Shown: in pieces, positions 13,175 to 21,157 of the stretch | How the letters are laid out: every line of letters starts with the position of its first letter | Numbering within the stretch: the first letter of the stretch is position 1 | DNA from: CAYVQU01 sp964453155 | GTDB taxonomy: Bacteria; Chloroflexota; Anaerolineae; Anaerolineales; UBA11858 | Length of the DNA: 21,348 nt | Assembly (NCBI GenBank): GCA_964453155.1 | Contig: CAYVQU010000086.1 | Location: 1-21,348 of the forward strand | Direction: 5' to 3' | The notes under the pieces: model-generated | Database searches by the model: none | Seen by the model: the letters and a program-made list of their open reading frames with translations, nothing else | What the model was told of the DNA's origin: nothing | Position numbers and translations under genes: made by a program

Positions 13175-14056
13175 TTGGGAAATTTCAGTTCGAAATCCCC
13201 CGGTTACCAGGGTTATGTAGCCCTGATCATTGGCATTCTCAGTATTGCACTCTCGCCGATTATGGTTCGCTGGACAAATGCTCCCGGGGTCATAACGTCG
13301 TTTTATCGCCTGATGTTGGGCTCCCTTTTCATGGCAATCCCATTTGGGGTGCAGCTCAAGCAGAAACCGCAAACTTTATCCCGGCGAGGAATATGGTTTG
13401 GGGTCCTGGCCGGTTTTTTCTTCTCTTTAGATATGTTCTTTTGGACTACGGGAATCATGATGAGTGGGGCGACAAATCCGACTTTACTCGCGAATACCGC
13501 CCCGCTGTGGGTTGGACTGGGTGCTTGGTTAATATATCGTGAACGGCAAACGACCAAATTCTGGTTAGGCATGGTGGTTGCGATCATTGGGGCCGCGTTG
13601 GTTTTGGGCCAGGATTTATGGATCTCAACCCAATTGGGTTTAGGGACTTTATTCGGGGTTTTGGCGGCCATATTTTATGGTGGATTTCAGTTGGTCGGCC
13701 AACTGGGTCGGCAATACCTGAATACCCTAAACTATTTTTGGATTTCGACCACCGCTTCCGCGCTCTTTTTGCTCATTTTGGCCCTCATACTGCGGGCACC
13801 CTTATGGGGTTACAGCACTCAAACTTGGGTGATGTTCTTGATAATGGCCGTATTGGTCCAGTGTATTGGCTGGCTGGCGGTCAATCACGCCCAAGGTTAT
13901 TTGCCGGCAGCGATCATTTCACCTTCCATGCTGCTGCAACCACTGTTGACGGCTCTCCTGGCTCCGATGTTATTAGGAGAAACTTTTACCACCTGGCATA
14001 TTATTGGCGGAATTTTGATCATCCTGGGCGTAATGGCCGTACACCGTAGTCGTTGA
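13175..14056 (+). CDS. EamA/DMT-superfamily transporter
   Basis: 293 residues; TTG start at 13175 chosen because GGAG (13164-13167) lies 7 nt upstream. Ten membrane segments arranged as two EamA repeats. The first repeat begins Y-V-A-L-I-I-G-I-L-S-I-A-L-S-P-I-M-V-R-W, with the family's F-Y-R-L-M-L-G after it; the second starts near G-T-L-F-G-V-L-A-A-I-F-Y-G. The C-terminus is short and basic (H-R-S-R). DMT carriers move small metabolites or amino acids, usually outward; the substrate cannot be read from the sequence. A second EamA gene follows 70 bp downstream on the same strand. Confidence 0.9.
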   Translation: MGNFSSKSPGYQGYVALIIGILSIALSPIMVRWTNAPGVITSFYRLMLGSLFMAIPFGVQLKQKPQTLSRRGIWFGVLAGFFFSLDMFFWTTGIMMSGATNPTLLANTAPLWVGLGAWLIYRERQTTKFWLGMVVAIIGAALVLGQDLWISTQLGLGTLFGVLAAIFYGGFQLVGQLGRQYLNTLNYFWISTTASALFLLILALILRAPLWGYSTQTWVMFLIMAVLVQCIGWLAVNHAQGYLPAAIISPSMLLQPLLTALLAPMLLGETFTTWHIIGGILIILGVMAVHRSR

Positions 14057-14126
14057 TTTCACAAACGCGGGTTTCAAGCAGTTATATGAGTATCACAGGG
14101 ATTTGTTCATCAAAGGAATACATGAC

Positions 14127-15032
14127 ATGAAAATAGACAAGTCATTCAGTGGTGCAGGTTTATTTCACCTTCTGGTTGTATATATCGTTTGGGGAAGTAC
14201 TTATTTGTTCATCCGGATCGCGGTGCAAGGTGAGCACGGATTCCCACCGTTTATTTTGGGTGGCACCCGGGTTCTGACCGGAGGCATAATCCTGTTGACC
14301 TGGAGCAAATTGCGCGGTGAACGCCTCCGTCCAACTCGGCAAGAATTGAAAACACTTTTCATTTCCGGGTTGTTGTTATGGGTGGGTGGTAATGGCTTTC
14401 TTAACTGGGCTGAAATCCGGGTTGATTCTGGCTTGGCTTCTCTGATGATCGCGGCGATTCCGATTTGGGTGGTACTTGTGACCTCCCTTGTAGACCGCCA
14501 ACTCCCCCAAATAAAACTGGTTGGCGCTTTGCTCATTGGATTTGCTGGAATTTTGGTGTTGTCTTTCCCTACTTTCGGGTCGGGTGAAACAGCCGATGCC
14601 TGGTCCATTGGAATGTTGCTGTTTGCAGGTTTGAGCTGGGGCGCTGGGTCAGTATTGCAAAGCCGCAATCCGGTGAAACTTTCCCCCGTCGTCAGTGCCG
14701 GATACCAGCAGCTTTTCGGTTCAATTGGTTTCGCGGTTTTCATTTTGTTGTTAGGCGAAACCTGGCCAACACCCGACCGTCAGGTCTGGCTGGCCTGGGG
14801 ATATTTGGTCATTTTCGGTTCTTTGTTTGCCTTTACCTCCTATGTGACTGCAATCAAACTTCTCCCAATGAAAATTGTCTCCACATATGCTTATGTCAAT
14901 CCGGTGATTGCCCTGTTCTTAGGATGGTTGGTATTATCAGAAAAAATATCATTGTGGACAATCGTGGGTGCGATTTTGGTACTCTTAGGTGTGGCCGGAA
15001 TTTTCCGAGAACGGTACCGGAGTACTAATTAA
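14127..15032 (+). CDS. EamA/DMT-superfamily transporter, second copy
   Basis: 301 residues from the ATG at 14127, preceded by AAAGGA 9 nt upstream; an in-frame TTG at 14103 is upstream of that site. Ten predicted membrane segments in two EamA domains. The start Y-I-V-W-G-S-T-Y-L-F-I-R-I-A-V is the typical opening of YedA/RhaT-like exporters, and S-Y-V-T-A-I-K-L-L-P and Y-A-Y-V-N-P-V-I-A-L-F-L-G-W mark the second domain. It is only distantly similar to the upstream EamA protein, so this is not a recent duplication. The two may be co-transcribed. The substrate is unknown. Confidence 0.9.
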   Translation: MKIDKSFSGAGLFHLLVVYIVWGSTYLFIRIAVQGEHGFPPFILGGTRVLTGGIILLTWSKLRGERLRPTRQELKTLFISGLLLWVGGNGFLNWAEIRVDSGLASLMIAAIPIWVVLVTSLVDRQLPQIKLVGALLIGFAGILVLSFPTFGSGETADAWSIGMLLFAGLSWGAGSVLQSRNPVKLSPVVSAGYQQLFGSIGFAVFILLLGETWPTPDRQVWLAWGYLVIFGSLFAFTSYVTAIKLLPMKIVSTYAYVNPVIALFLGWLVLSEKISLWTIVGAILVLLGVAGIFRERYRSTN

Positions 15033-15046
15033 TCACCATCCTGGGT

Positions 15047-15052
15047 TATAAT
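15047..15052 (+). promoter_or_regulatory. possible -10 box of the pyrimidine-nucleoside phosphorylase gene
   Basis: TATAAT directly upstream of the 7-bp tandem repeat; no good -35 box at the usual distance (15024-15029 is a poor match). If used, nearly the whole 5' leader would consist of the repeat. Confidence 0.35.
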
Positions 15053-15054
15053 AT

Positions 15055-15122
15055 TCACGTATCACGTATCACGTATCACGTATCACGTATCACGTATCAC
15101 GTATCACGTATCACGTATCACG
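15055..15122. repeat. tandem repeat, 7-bp unit TCACGTA, about 9.7 copies
   Basis: 68 bp of perfect heptanucleotide repeats ending 2 nt before the ribosome site (GGAG 15125-15128) of the phosphorylase gene. Each unit contains the palindrome ACGT. Copy number could change by slippage and alter the leader. Confidence 0.95.
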
Positions 15123-15133
15123 CTGGAGATGCT

Positions 15134-16441
15134 ATGCGCGCAGTCGATATTATTGTAAACAAACGCGACGGACAGGAATTGACCACCGCCGAAATAGAAT
15201 ACTTTATCCAAGGATATGCCGCGGGGAAAATTCCCGATTATCAAGCCGCCGCGTTTGCGATGGCGGTTTTTTTCACTGGGATGACGCCCAAAGAAACCAC
15301 TGATCTTACCCTGGCGATTGTAAACTCAGGGGACACTTTAGATTTAAGTGGCGTGGTAGATATCGCTGTGGATAAACATTCCACCGGCGGGGTGGGTGAC
15401 AAGACGACCCTGGTAGTGGAACCCCTGGTTTCCGCTTGTGGTTTACCCGTAGGAAAAATGTCGGGACGCGGGTTGGGGTTTAGCGGCGGCACCCTCGACA
15501 AAATGGAATCTATCCCCGGATATCGGTGCAATTTAACGACTGAAGAGTTTTTAGCTCAGTTGAAAGAAGTCGGGTTGGTTCTCACCGGTCAAACTGCAGA
15601 TTTGGCCCCGGCTGATGGCAAATTATATGCCCTCCGGGATGTCACTGGGACGGTTCAATCCATCCCCCTGATTGCTTCTTCGGTGATGAGTAAAAAATTG
15701 GCAGCCGGTGCCCAGGCTATCGTTCTGGATGTCAAAAGCGGGGTCGGGGCTTTTATGGCAAACCTGGAGGATGCCAAAGAATTAGCCCGTTTGATGGTCG
15801 ATATCGCGGATTTAGCTGGGCGAAAAGCGGTCGCGTTACTCTCGGATATGAATCAACCTTTGGGCCAGGCGGTTGGTAACGCGCTCGAGCTAAAAGAGGC
15901 TATTGCCACTTTACGATGCGAAGATGCGCCTGCTGATTTTTTGGAGCACTGTCTCGAAGTTGCCAGTCATATGTTGACTTTAGGGGGAATCACGGCTTCT
16001 GCCGAAGAAGCCCGGCCACTGACGGCCGCGGCGCTGGCCGATGGACGCGCCTGGTCACGCTTTCGGGACTTGGTGGCTGCTCAAGGCGGTGATTTAGCTT
16101 ATATTGACCACCCCGAAAAACTACCGGCGGCCGAATATATCGAAATTATCTCTGCGCCTAAAAGCGGATATCTACAACAAATCAATGCTCGGGTGGTTGG
16201 GGAAACAACCGTGTTTCTGGGGTGTGGCCGCGCTCAAAAAGGCGATGAGATTGAATATGGGGTTGGGATCGAAATTCTCCGCAACGTTGGTGACTATGTG
16301 GAGGCGGGAGAGCCGCTTTTTGTTGTCCATGCGAATGATTCTGCAATTTGTAAAATCGCTACCGGCCAATTGCTCTCTGCCCACACCTGGAGTGACGAAC
16401 CGGTTGACCCCCTCCCCTTGTTTTATGGGGTAGTTTCATAA
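15134..16441 (+). CDS. pdp: pyrimidine-nucleoside phosphorylase
   Basis: 435 residues; ATG at 15134 with GGAG 5 nt upstream. The length equals bacterial Pdp (about 433). Residues 81-90 (K-H-S-T-G-G-V-G-D-K) form the phosphate-binding loop, and 110-124 (S-G-R-G-L-G-F-S-G-G-T-L-D-K-M) are the family signature. The conserved S-S-V-M-S-K-K-L-A-A-G and L-D-V-K-S-G-V-G-A-F-M blocks follow. A C-terminal barrel-sandwich domain is present (about 345-430). The enzyme splits uridine or thymidine with phosphate into base and (deoxy)ribose 1-phosphate for nucleoside salvage. A thymidine phosphorylase (deoA) role cannot be ruled out. Cytosolic. It lies alone, between the heptamer leader and a long palindrome. 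Confidence 0.95.
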   Translation: MRAVDIIVNKRDGQELTTAEIEYFIQGYAAGKIPDYQAAAFAMAVFFTGMTPKETTDLTLAIVNSGDTLDLSGVVDIAVDKHSTGGVGDKTTLVVEPLVSACGLPVGKMSGRGLGFSGGTLDKMESIPGYRCNLTTEEFLAQLKEVGLVLTGQTADLAPADGKLYALRDVTGTVQSIPLIASSVMSKKLAAGAQAIVLDVKSGVGAFMANLEDAKELARLMVDIADLAGRKAVALLSDMNQPLGQAVGNALELKEAIATLRCEDAPADFLEHCLEVASHMLTLGGITASAEEARPLTAAALADGRAWSRFRDLVAAQGGDLAYIDHPEKLPAAEYIEIISAPKSGYLQQINARVVGETTVFLGCGRAQKGDEIEYGVGIEILRNVGDYVEAGEPLFVVHANDSAICKIATGQLLSAHTWSDEPVDPLPLFYGVVS

Positions 16442-16455
16442 GATTGAAACGCAAA

Positions 16456-16506
16456 GATCGCGGAGTGCGCGAAGATAATTCTTTTTTTTCCGCGCACTCC
16501 GCGATC
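16456..16506. repeat. 16-bp perfect inverted repeat after pdp
   Basis: GATCGCGGAGTGCGCG (16456-16471) and CGCGCACTCCGCGATC (16491-16506), with near-complementary flanks (AACGCAAA with TCTGCGGTT). The loop holds eight T. There is no T-run after the stem, so it looks more like a palindromic repeat than a classical terminator, although it sits 15 nt after the pdp stop. Confidence 0.75.
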
Positions 16507-16539
16507 TCTGCGGTTAAAGATTATCGCGAACAACACAAA

Positions 16540-16666
16540 TTCAGTAAATCACCATTTAACGTCAATGCGAGGCAGTTTTATCGCCGAAGCAATCTGATAC
16601 AAGTGGTGGGGATTGCTTCGCTCCGCTCGCAATGACGTTTAAAACTAGAATCTGTGATTTACTGAA
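16540..16666. repeat. nested palindromic element, about 127 bp
   Basis: The outer arms TTCAGTAAATCAC (16540-16552) and GTGATTTACTGAA (16654-16666) are a perfect 13-bp inverted repeat. Inside it, AACGTCAATGCGAG (16558-16571) pairs with CTCGCAATGACGTT (16626-16639) with a mismatch in the centre, and CGAAGCAATC (16585-16594) pairs with GATTGCTTCG (16611-16620). No coding frame. Arms of the CGTCA-TGCGAG / GAAGCAATC type are, as I recall, widespread MITE-like repeats. Confidence 0.8.
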
Positions 16667-16701
16667 ATTGAATTTTTGGATAGATACGAAATAGAGACGG
16701 G

Positions 16702-17067
16702 CTAAAACAGCGCTTTCAGGATTAAAACCAACACCCAAATCCCCACAGCCGCTAACGGAAAACCCGTAAACATCCCCGCGCCAATATGGTCGCGGATCTG
16801 GCGCGTTTTTAACCAGCCAAAAAAGTGGATCAACCCGTTGCCAATGGCCAACACCCCACTGGTGAATAACCCCAAATAATACCCTACTTTTAAATCCATA
16901 AAAATCAAATAAAACCCGGCATAGTTGATCGACACCAATAGCGCAGCGACCAACAGGTATTTCTTAAAACTGGGCGCGATTTTGTACGCACCCATCCCAA
17001 TCTCTTCCAAAATATGAAAGACCTGGAACAGCATCATGAGCAGGTAGGCGGTTAGTAGCTGATTCAT
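16702..17067 (-). CDS. HXXEE-domain membrane protein
   Basis: 121 residues; ATG at 17067 overlapping the stop of the upstream panE-like gene (ATGA). The family motif H-I-L-E-E is at residues 18-22. Four membrane segments are seen (about 3-20, 36-54, 60-78, 97-118). A second conserved His (L-I-H-F-F-G-W) and the G-M-F-T-G-F-P segment also fit the HXXEE family. These proteins are small polytopic membrane proteins with possible metal-dependent chemistry suggested by their conserved His and Glu; no function is established. Last gene of the fmt - GNAT - panE operon. Confidence 0.85.
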   Translation of the reverse strand: MNQLLTAYLLMMLFQVFHILEEIGMGAYKIAPSFKKYLLVAALLVSINYAGFYLIFMDLKVGYYLGLFTSGVLAIGNGLIHFFGWLKTRQIRDHIGAGMFTGFPLAAVGIWVLVLILKALF

Positions 17068-18113
17068 TGGAATTCTCCGGCGTTTAAATCAGAGATTAGT
17101 AATTCTGGCTGCCGTTCATATTTTTGTAATGGAATTTCTTGCTGGGTTATCCCCGTCAGAATTCGGGTGAGGCCCTGGTTGATCGGTGTGGAGATCCCGG
17201 TAGCTTTACCGGCCCGAACGACTGCCCCGTTGAGAAAATCGACCTCAGATTGGCCGCGACCACTGTGCAAGTCGATATGGAACGATGGCATTTTCGCACC
17301 GCGTCCCCCGGCTACCTTCTGGGCCAATAATGGCCGGGATACAGCCATTGGCAACCAGCGTACGGCCAAATCCAACAAACGGACGGGGGTGCCAGGGAGA
17401 TCAACGACTCGGATACCCAGCGCTTTCATCACCGCTAATGTTTCCCGCAGCTGTGCAATTTCAAGCTGATATAAGCCCGGATGGGCAAACACCTCCGCTG
17501 GGGGCATATTCAAGATGGCCGAGGTGGCATTTGCGATCAAATTGGTTAGCATTTTGGACCATTTCATATCCGCGGCTTGAGAAAACGTTTCGGCACTTAA
17601 TCCGGCGGCCGTCATCGCGGTACATATTCGCTCTACTAACCGGTTGTCTCCTGCCAACCCCACACCCCGTAGTCGTTCTAGAACAATACCCCCACCCTCC
17701 CGGCGGCCGATCGCGGTCGTCACGGTGCCGGCGATCACTTTTTGGGGGCCCAAATATTGGGCTAAAAGCGGTTCGTTGTCAACGCCGTTAGATAGGCAGA
17801 GAATGGGCGGCATGGCCGCGTGGTCTGTTTGGGTAGCCTCCAAAAACTTGGGTGTATCAAATGATTTGAGCGCGAACAAGGCGACATCGAAGTGCTGATC
17901 ACGCACCGCCTTGGCCAAGGAGTCAACCACCTTGGGTTTCGATATGTGATGATCCTGGTCGAGAGTCAAATGCAATCCCTGGGATTGGATTTTTGCTGCC
18001 ACCTCAGGCCGTTCTACAAAAACGACATGGTGCCCCTTCAATGCCAGGCTGCCCCCAATATAGGTTCCGATCGCGCCAGCCCCTATTGCTAAAATGTTCA
18101 ATTTATCTGTCAT
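17064..18113 (-). CDS. panE: 2-dehydropantoate 2-reductase family protein (PanE/ApbA)
   Basis: 349 residues, somewhat longer than the usual 290-310; ATG at 18113 overlapping the upstream GNAT stop by 4 bp. The N-terminal Rossmann motif is L-A-I-G-A-G-A-I-G-T-Y-I-G (about 8-20). N109 in L-S-N-G-V-D-N-E and K187 in M-K-W-S-K-M-L-T-N match the family's active-site Asn and Lys, and R-G-Q-S-E-V-D-F-L-N-G the C-terminal substrate loop. PanE reduces ketopantoate to pantoate with NADPH in pantothenate and CoA synthesis. No panB or panC is nearby, and the family contains other ketoacid reductases, so the pantothenate role is likely but not proven. Confidence 0.85.
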   Translation of the reverse strand: MTDKLNILAIGAGAIGTYIGGSLALKGHHVVFVERPEVAAKIQSQGLHLTLDQDHHISKPKVVDSLAKAVRDQHFDVALFALKSFDTPKFLEATQTDHAAMPPILCLSNGVDNEPLLAQYLGPQKVIAGTVTTAIGRREGGGIVLERLRGVGLAGDNRLVERICTAMTAAGLSAETFSQAADMKWSKMLTNLIANATSAILNMPPAEVFAHPGLYQLEIAQLRETLAVMKALGIRVVDLPGTPVRLLDLAVRWLPMAVSRPLLAQKVAGGRGAKMPSFHIDLHSGRGQSEVDFLNGAVVRAGKATGISTPINQGLTRILTGITQQEIPLQKYERQPELLISDLNAGEFQ

Positions 18114-18592
18114 GTTAAATCTCGACTCATGCGGATGTGTTTAGTTGTATACCCCATTTTTCGGTAAAAATCTTTAGCCTGCTCATTAAAATCCCAGACC
18201 GTTAACTCAATCAATCCAGCCCCCATGCTTCTGGCCCATTCATGGGCTTGTTCGATCAATATCTGGCCAATTTTCTGCCGCCTGAACTGGGTCTGGACCG
18301 CGATATTTTCGATCAAGCCATATTTGCGGGTTACCAAAATCGGATTGTCAGGCGTAGTGCGTAGTGTGCAGATAATTGCTCCCCCAATGACTTGATCGGC
18401 TTCAGCCACGAAGATTACCATGCTGGGATCCGCGATACAAGTTTTATAATATTCCTTGATCGTATTCGAATAGGTGGCTTTTTGAAAAATTTCAGGATGA
18501 GCCGCGCGATGTAAGGCATCGGCTGCGCTGAAAACTTCATAGATCTGGTCGATATCAGATCGCTTGGCGAGGCGAATGTTGAAGGTCGGCAT
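18110..18592 (-). CDS. GNAT-family N-acetyltransferase
   Basis: 160 residues from the ATG at 18592, 7 nt after the fmt stop. A longer reading to 18697 would run into fmt and lacks family similarity in the added part. The start I-R-L-A-K-R-S-D-I-D-Q-I is typical of GNAT. Motif A is I-E-N-I-A-V-Q-T-Q-F-R-R-Q-K-I-G with the acetyl-CoA pyrophosphate loop at about 102-109. The E-L-T-V-W-D-F-N-E-Q-A-K-D-F-Y-R-K-M-G-Y block marks motif B. It transfers an acetyl group from acetyl-CoA to an amine; the target is unknown. No Shine-Dalgarno is visible, which suits translational coupling to fmt. Confidence 0.88.
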   Translation of the reverse strand: MPTFNIRLAKRSDIDQIYEVFSAADALHRAAHPEIFQKATYSNTIKEYYKTCIADPSMVIFVAEADQVIGGAIICTLRTTPDNPILVTRKYGLIENIAVQTQFRRQKIGQILIEQAHEWARSMGAGLIELTVWDFNEQAKDFYRKMGYTTKHIRMSRDLT

Positions 18593-18599
18593 GGGAGTT

Positions 18600-19517
18600 T
18601 TAGTTTGTAGCCCAATCGCGCACCCCGCGCAAAAAAGTTTCGCCGGGCATTGCTTTTTTCCCCGCGGGCTGGACCTGATGGAGGACCAATAAACCATCAG
18701 CAGTACCCAATGCTGGTAACCCCTCGAATGTGGTCAACACCCCTGGTTTGGCTGGCGTGGCAACGGCCACAGCTGCGTGGATTTTGAGGGGTTTGCCCTT
18801 AAATTGGATAAATGTTCCCGGCCAGGGTGAATATGCCCGGACCTTGCGGGCCAGGGTTTCGGCCGGTTCATCAAAGTTTAATGCGCCATCTGATTTTTTG
18901 ATCATCGACACATAGGGGGTGGAGCTTTCACCTTGGGGTCGGGGTTTTATCTTTCCGTCCAAATAGCCTGGCAGAGTCTCAACCAGCAGTTCAGCTCCGA
19001 GCTGGGATAATTTCTCGAAAAGTGATCCCCCGGTATCCTCGGGGTGAATGGGGATGGCCCGTTGCGTTAGGATGTCACCGGTATCGATCCCTTCATCCAT
19101 TTTCATAATGGTTATCCCGGTTTCAGTATCCCCATTGATGAGCGCGGCCTGAATAGGGGATACCCCCCGCCAACGGGGGAGCAGCGAAGCATGGACATTG
19201 ATGCTACCGAACGGCGCCATTTCTAATACATCGGTTTTTAGAATTTGCCCAAAAGCGGCCACAACCATGACGGTTGGCGCCCAAGATCGGATTTGATCTT
19301 TGGCGGCCGGATCGGTGCGCAATTTCTGGGGTTGTACGACCGGTATTCCAAGGTTTTGGGCCAGGGTTTTTACCGGTGGCGGGGTCAATTTTCGACCGCG
19401 GCCGGCGGGTCGGTCTGGCTGGGTCACAACCCCTACAACCGGAAATTGGCGGGCGAGGGCTTCAAGGGTGGGAACCGCAAAATCAGGCGATCCCATATAT
19501 ACAATTCGGGTATCCAT
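18600..19517 (-). CDS. fmt: methionyl-tRNA formyltransferase
   Basis: 305 residues; ATG at 19517. It formylates Met-tRNA(fMet) with 10-formyl-THF for translation initiation. Typical start V-Y-M-G-S-P-D-F-A-V-P and loop D-R-P-A-G-R-G-R-K-L. Catalytic N107 and H109 lie in S-I-N-V-H-A-S-L-L-P-R-W-R-G; D145 lies in M-D-E-G-I-D-T-G-D. The C-terminal tRNA-binding domain starts near residue 205. The usual partner gene def is not next to it. It has no Shine-Dalgarno, and an extended -10 box lies 7 nt upstream of the ATG. First gene of the four-gene operon. Confidence 0.95.
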   Translation of the reverse strand: MDTRIVYMGSPDFAVPTLEALARQFPVVGVVTQPDRPAGRGRKLTPPPVKTLAQNLGIPVVQPQKLRTDPAAKDQIRSWAPTVMVVAAFGQILKTDVLEMAPFGSINVHASLLPRWRGVSPIQAALINGDTETGITIMKMDEGIDTGDILTQRAIPIHPEDTGGSLFEKLSQLGAELLVETLPGYLDGKIKPRPQGESSTPYVSMIKKSDGALNFDEPAETLARKVRAYSPWPGTFIQFKGKPLKIHAAVAVATPAKPGVLTTFEGLPALGTADGLLVLHQVQPAGKKAMPGETFLRGVRDWATN

Positions 19518-19524
19518 GGAGGCG

Positions 19525-19533
19525 ATTTTAGCA
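19525..19533 (-). promoter_or_regulatory. possible extended -10 promoter of fmt
   Basis: Minus-strand TGC-TAAAAT (19533-19525) fits an extended -10 (TGn-TANNNT). The -10 box ends 7 nt before the ATG at 19517, the same spacing as at hyuA, so the mRNA may be leaderless. No -35 match is seen. Confidence 0.4.
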
Positions 19534-19541
19534 TAGAAATC

Positions 19542-19576
19542 AACAGACCGGCAGTTCTAGCAACTGCCGGTCTGTT
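19542..19576 (-). terminator. strong hairpin between the toast-rack lipoprotein gene and fmt
   Basis: AACAGACCGGCAGTT (19542-19556) and AACTGCCGGTCTGTT (19562-19576) form a perfect 15-bp stem with a 5-nt loop, 23 nt after the lipoprotein stop. On the minus strand the following bases are GATTTCT, so the T-run is weak but termination is likely. Confidence 0.65.
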
Positions 19577-19599
19577 AGTATCCTTAATTTCATGGAGAC

Positions 19600-20478
19600 T
19601 TATGGCGTTCGTAATGTCAAATTGCCCGCGCTCATTTCGACCGTAAAGGTCAGCCGGGGGCCATCACCAGATAAAGTATAGTTTTTCTCGCCCGATTGAT
19701 CCCAACCCCCACGGGTGGTGATATTGGCCAGCCCGCCCTCCACAGAAAGAAAGACATTCAGGTCTTCGGGCACCACAATGGTCATGGTGCTCAGACCGGT
19801 TTCGATAAAAATGTTTGCATCCCGACGCCAATCGCCGCTGAAATCGAGCTCGTAGGTGCCGGCACCGCTTTCAAAAATCATAGTCCCAAAATTGGCATTC
19901 CCCAACCGCTCAATAAAGATATTGGAAGCCCCAGTTTCATAGCGAAGGGTTTGCATCTCTACCAGATTTGGATAACGGAAATCGATTTCGACTTCTGCCG
20001 CGCCATCCGCGATGTGCAAGTTTGTCAAAGCCAGATTACCGAGTTGTAATTCACTCTTGTAAGCGCCGGCTTTGATGTCTAAGTTGATTGGGGTCCCAGC
20101 CAAACGAAAATCCCAGATATTTTTGACTTTCTCCTCAAAATTGGGAATCCCATCAATCTCCAGGCTGCCAGTTCGAATTTCAGCCCGTGATCCGTCAATG
20201 GCAATTTCAGGTTTGAAGTCCTCCACATTGTAGATTACACTGCCTTCCAACAGGCCGCTGTCCGCGCCGGGTTGCAAATAAAGTTCGCCAGCACCGAATT
20301 TCAGGGTTATGTCGGCGGTGGCATTGGGATCACCAAAATTGGGGATGGTGATGTCTTCGGTTACAGTTGGACCCGTTTTAATATCGGTGGTGAGTGGTGG
20401 AACTTCTACATCGACACCACAGGCCAGCGAAACGAGAGCCATGACCACGATGATAAGTAGGAATTGTTTGCGATACAT
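19600..20478 (-). CDS. lipoprotein with toast-rack/DUF4097-like beta-helical domain
   Basis: 292 residues; ATG at 20478 with AGGAGGA 6 nt upstream, an excellent ribosome site. Signal peptide with lipobox L-V-S-L-A-C (Cys 20). The mature protein starts with a Pro/Thr/Asp-rich tether (about 21-55), then many short beta strands such as I-T-L-K-F-G-A-G-E-L-Y-L-Q-P-G, F-E-S-G-A-G-T-Y-E-L-D-F and V-E-M-S-A-G-N-L-T-L. Alternating G-A-G/G-A-A turns resemble the 'toast rack' N-terminal and DUF4097/LiaF-like repeats. These domains are found in envelope-sensing or surface proteins; the function here is unknown. It is similar in design to the head-GIN lipoprotein at 12140 but in a different family. Confidence 0.85.
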   Translation of the reverse strand: MYRKQFLLIIVVMALVSLACGVDVEVPPLTTDIKTGPTVTEDITIPNFGDPNATADITLKFGAGELYLQPGADSGLLEGSVIYNVEDFKPEIAIDGSRAEIRTGSLEIDGIPNFEEKVKNIWDFRLAGTPINLDIKAGAYKSELQLGNLALTNLHIADGAAEVEIDFRYPNLVEMQTLRYETGASNIFIERLGNANFGTMIFESGAGTYELDFSGDWRRDANIFIETGLSTMTIVVPEDLNVFLSVEGGLANITTRGGWDQSGEKNYTLSGDGPRLTFTVEMSAGNLTLRTP

Positions 20479-20562
20479 TTGATTCCTCCTAAAGTTTTTG
20501 CGCTAATTCTAATCTTTGGAGCCCGATTGATCGAGCGTATTTCTGGTTTTGAGATTTATCCT

Positions 20563-20591
20563 AATATAAGCATTTACTATACGTTTGCCAA
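20563..20591 (-). promoter_or_regulatory. sigma-70-type promoter of the toast-rack lipoprotein gene
   Basis: Minus-strand TTGGCA (20591-20586), a 17-bp spacer, and TATATT (20568-20563); each box matches the consensus at five of six bases. Transcription would start near 20556, leaving a leader of about 78 nt. Confidence 0.6.
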
Positions 20592-20605
20592 CGGTGCAAG
20601 TCGCG

Positions 20606-21157
20606 CTACAACCCTAAATCATTCGAAATGCCTTGCATAGCGGAGATGACATTCCCCATATGCTCCCACAAATCAATCCCAAATTCTTCGGCCCCTTGGG
20701 CAATTTCATCGCGGTTCGCGCCGGCCGCAAACGATTTGTTTTTCCATTTTTTCTTAACGGATTTTACCTTCAAATCGGAGATGGATTTTGAAGGGCGAAC
20801 CAACGCGGTCGCAGTGATTAGACCGGTGATTTCGTCGCAGGCAAACAACGCTTTTTCCATAAGAGACTCGCGTTTGACACCCGTATGTTCGGCATGGCTG
20901 AGAACGGCCCGGCAGTAAATTTCGGGGACGCCGCGCGCCCGCAAGATTGGTACCCCTTTCTGGGGATGGCCTTCTAAAGTCGGGTGGATTTCCCAGTCGA
21001 AATCATGTAGCAAGGCCGCGATTCCCCAAACGTCTGGGTCTTCACCGTACTTTTCGGCGTAAAATCGCATAGCAGCTTCAACGGCCAGCATATGCCGGAC
21101 TAGATTCTCATTTTTTACAAATTCGTGCACAATGGCTAAGGCTTCCTCGCGAGTCAT
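20606..21157 (-). CDS. HD-domain protein, probable metal-dependent phosphohydrolase
   Basis: 183 residues; ATG at 21157 with AAAGGA about 11 nt upstream. Metal-binding residues of the HD fold are seen: H22 (R-H-M), the H51-D52 pair in L-L-H-D-F-D-W-E, H88/H91 in L-S-H-A-E-H-T-G, and D108 in C-D-E-I-T-G. The helical C-terminal part is rich in Lys (V-K-K-K-W-K-N-K-S-F). This layout is common to small HD proteins related to HDIG and nucleotide phosphohydrolases. It likely hydrolyses a nucleotide or phosphate ester; the substrate is unknown. Probably monocistronic. Confidence 0.85.
   Translation of the reverse strand: MTREEALAIVHEFVKNENLVRHMLAVEAAMRFYAEKYGEDPDVWGIAALLHDFDWEIHPTLEGHPQKGVPILRARGVPEIYCRAVLSHAEHTGVKRESLMEKALFACDEITGLITATALVRPSKSISDLKVKSVKKKWKNKSFAAGANRDEIAQGAEEFGIDLWEHMGNVISAMQGISNDLGL

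Noticed and set aside
13175..15032. The two EamA genes as a recent tandem duplication or a two-subunit transporter.
   Set aside because: The proteins differ along their whole length and each has two complete EamA domains, so each should work alone.
15055..15122. CRISPR-like array.
   Set aside because: The unit is 7 bp with no spacers, so it is a simple tandem repeat.
18593..18697. N-terminal extension of the GNAT protein to 18697.
   Set aside because: The extension lies inside fmt in another frame, has no GNAT similarity, and the ATG at 18592 fits the family start.
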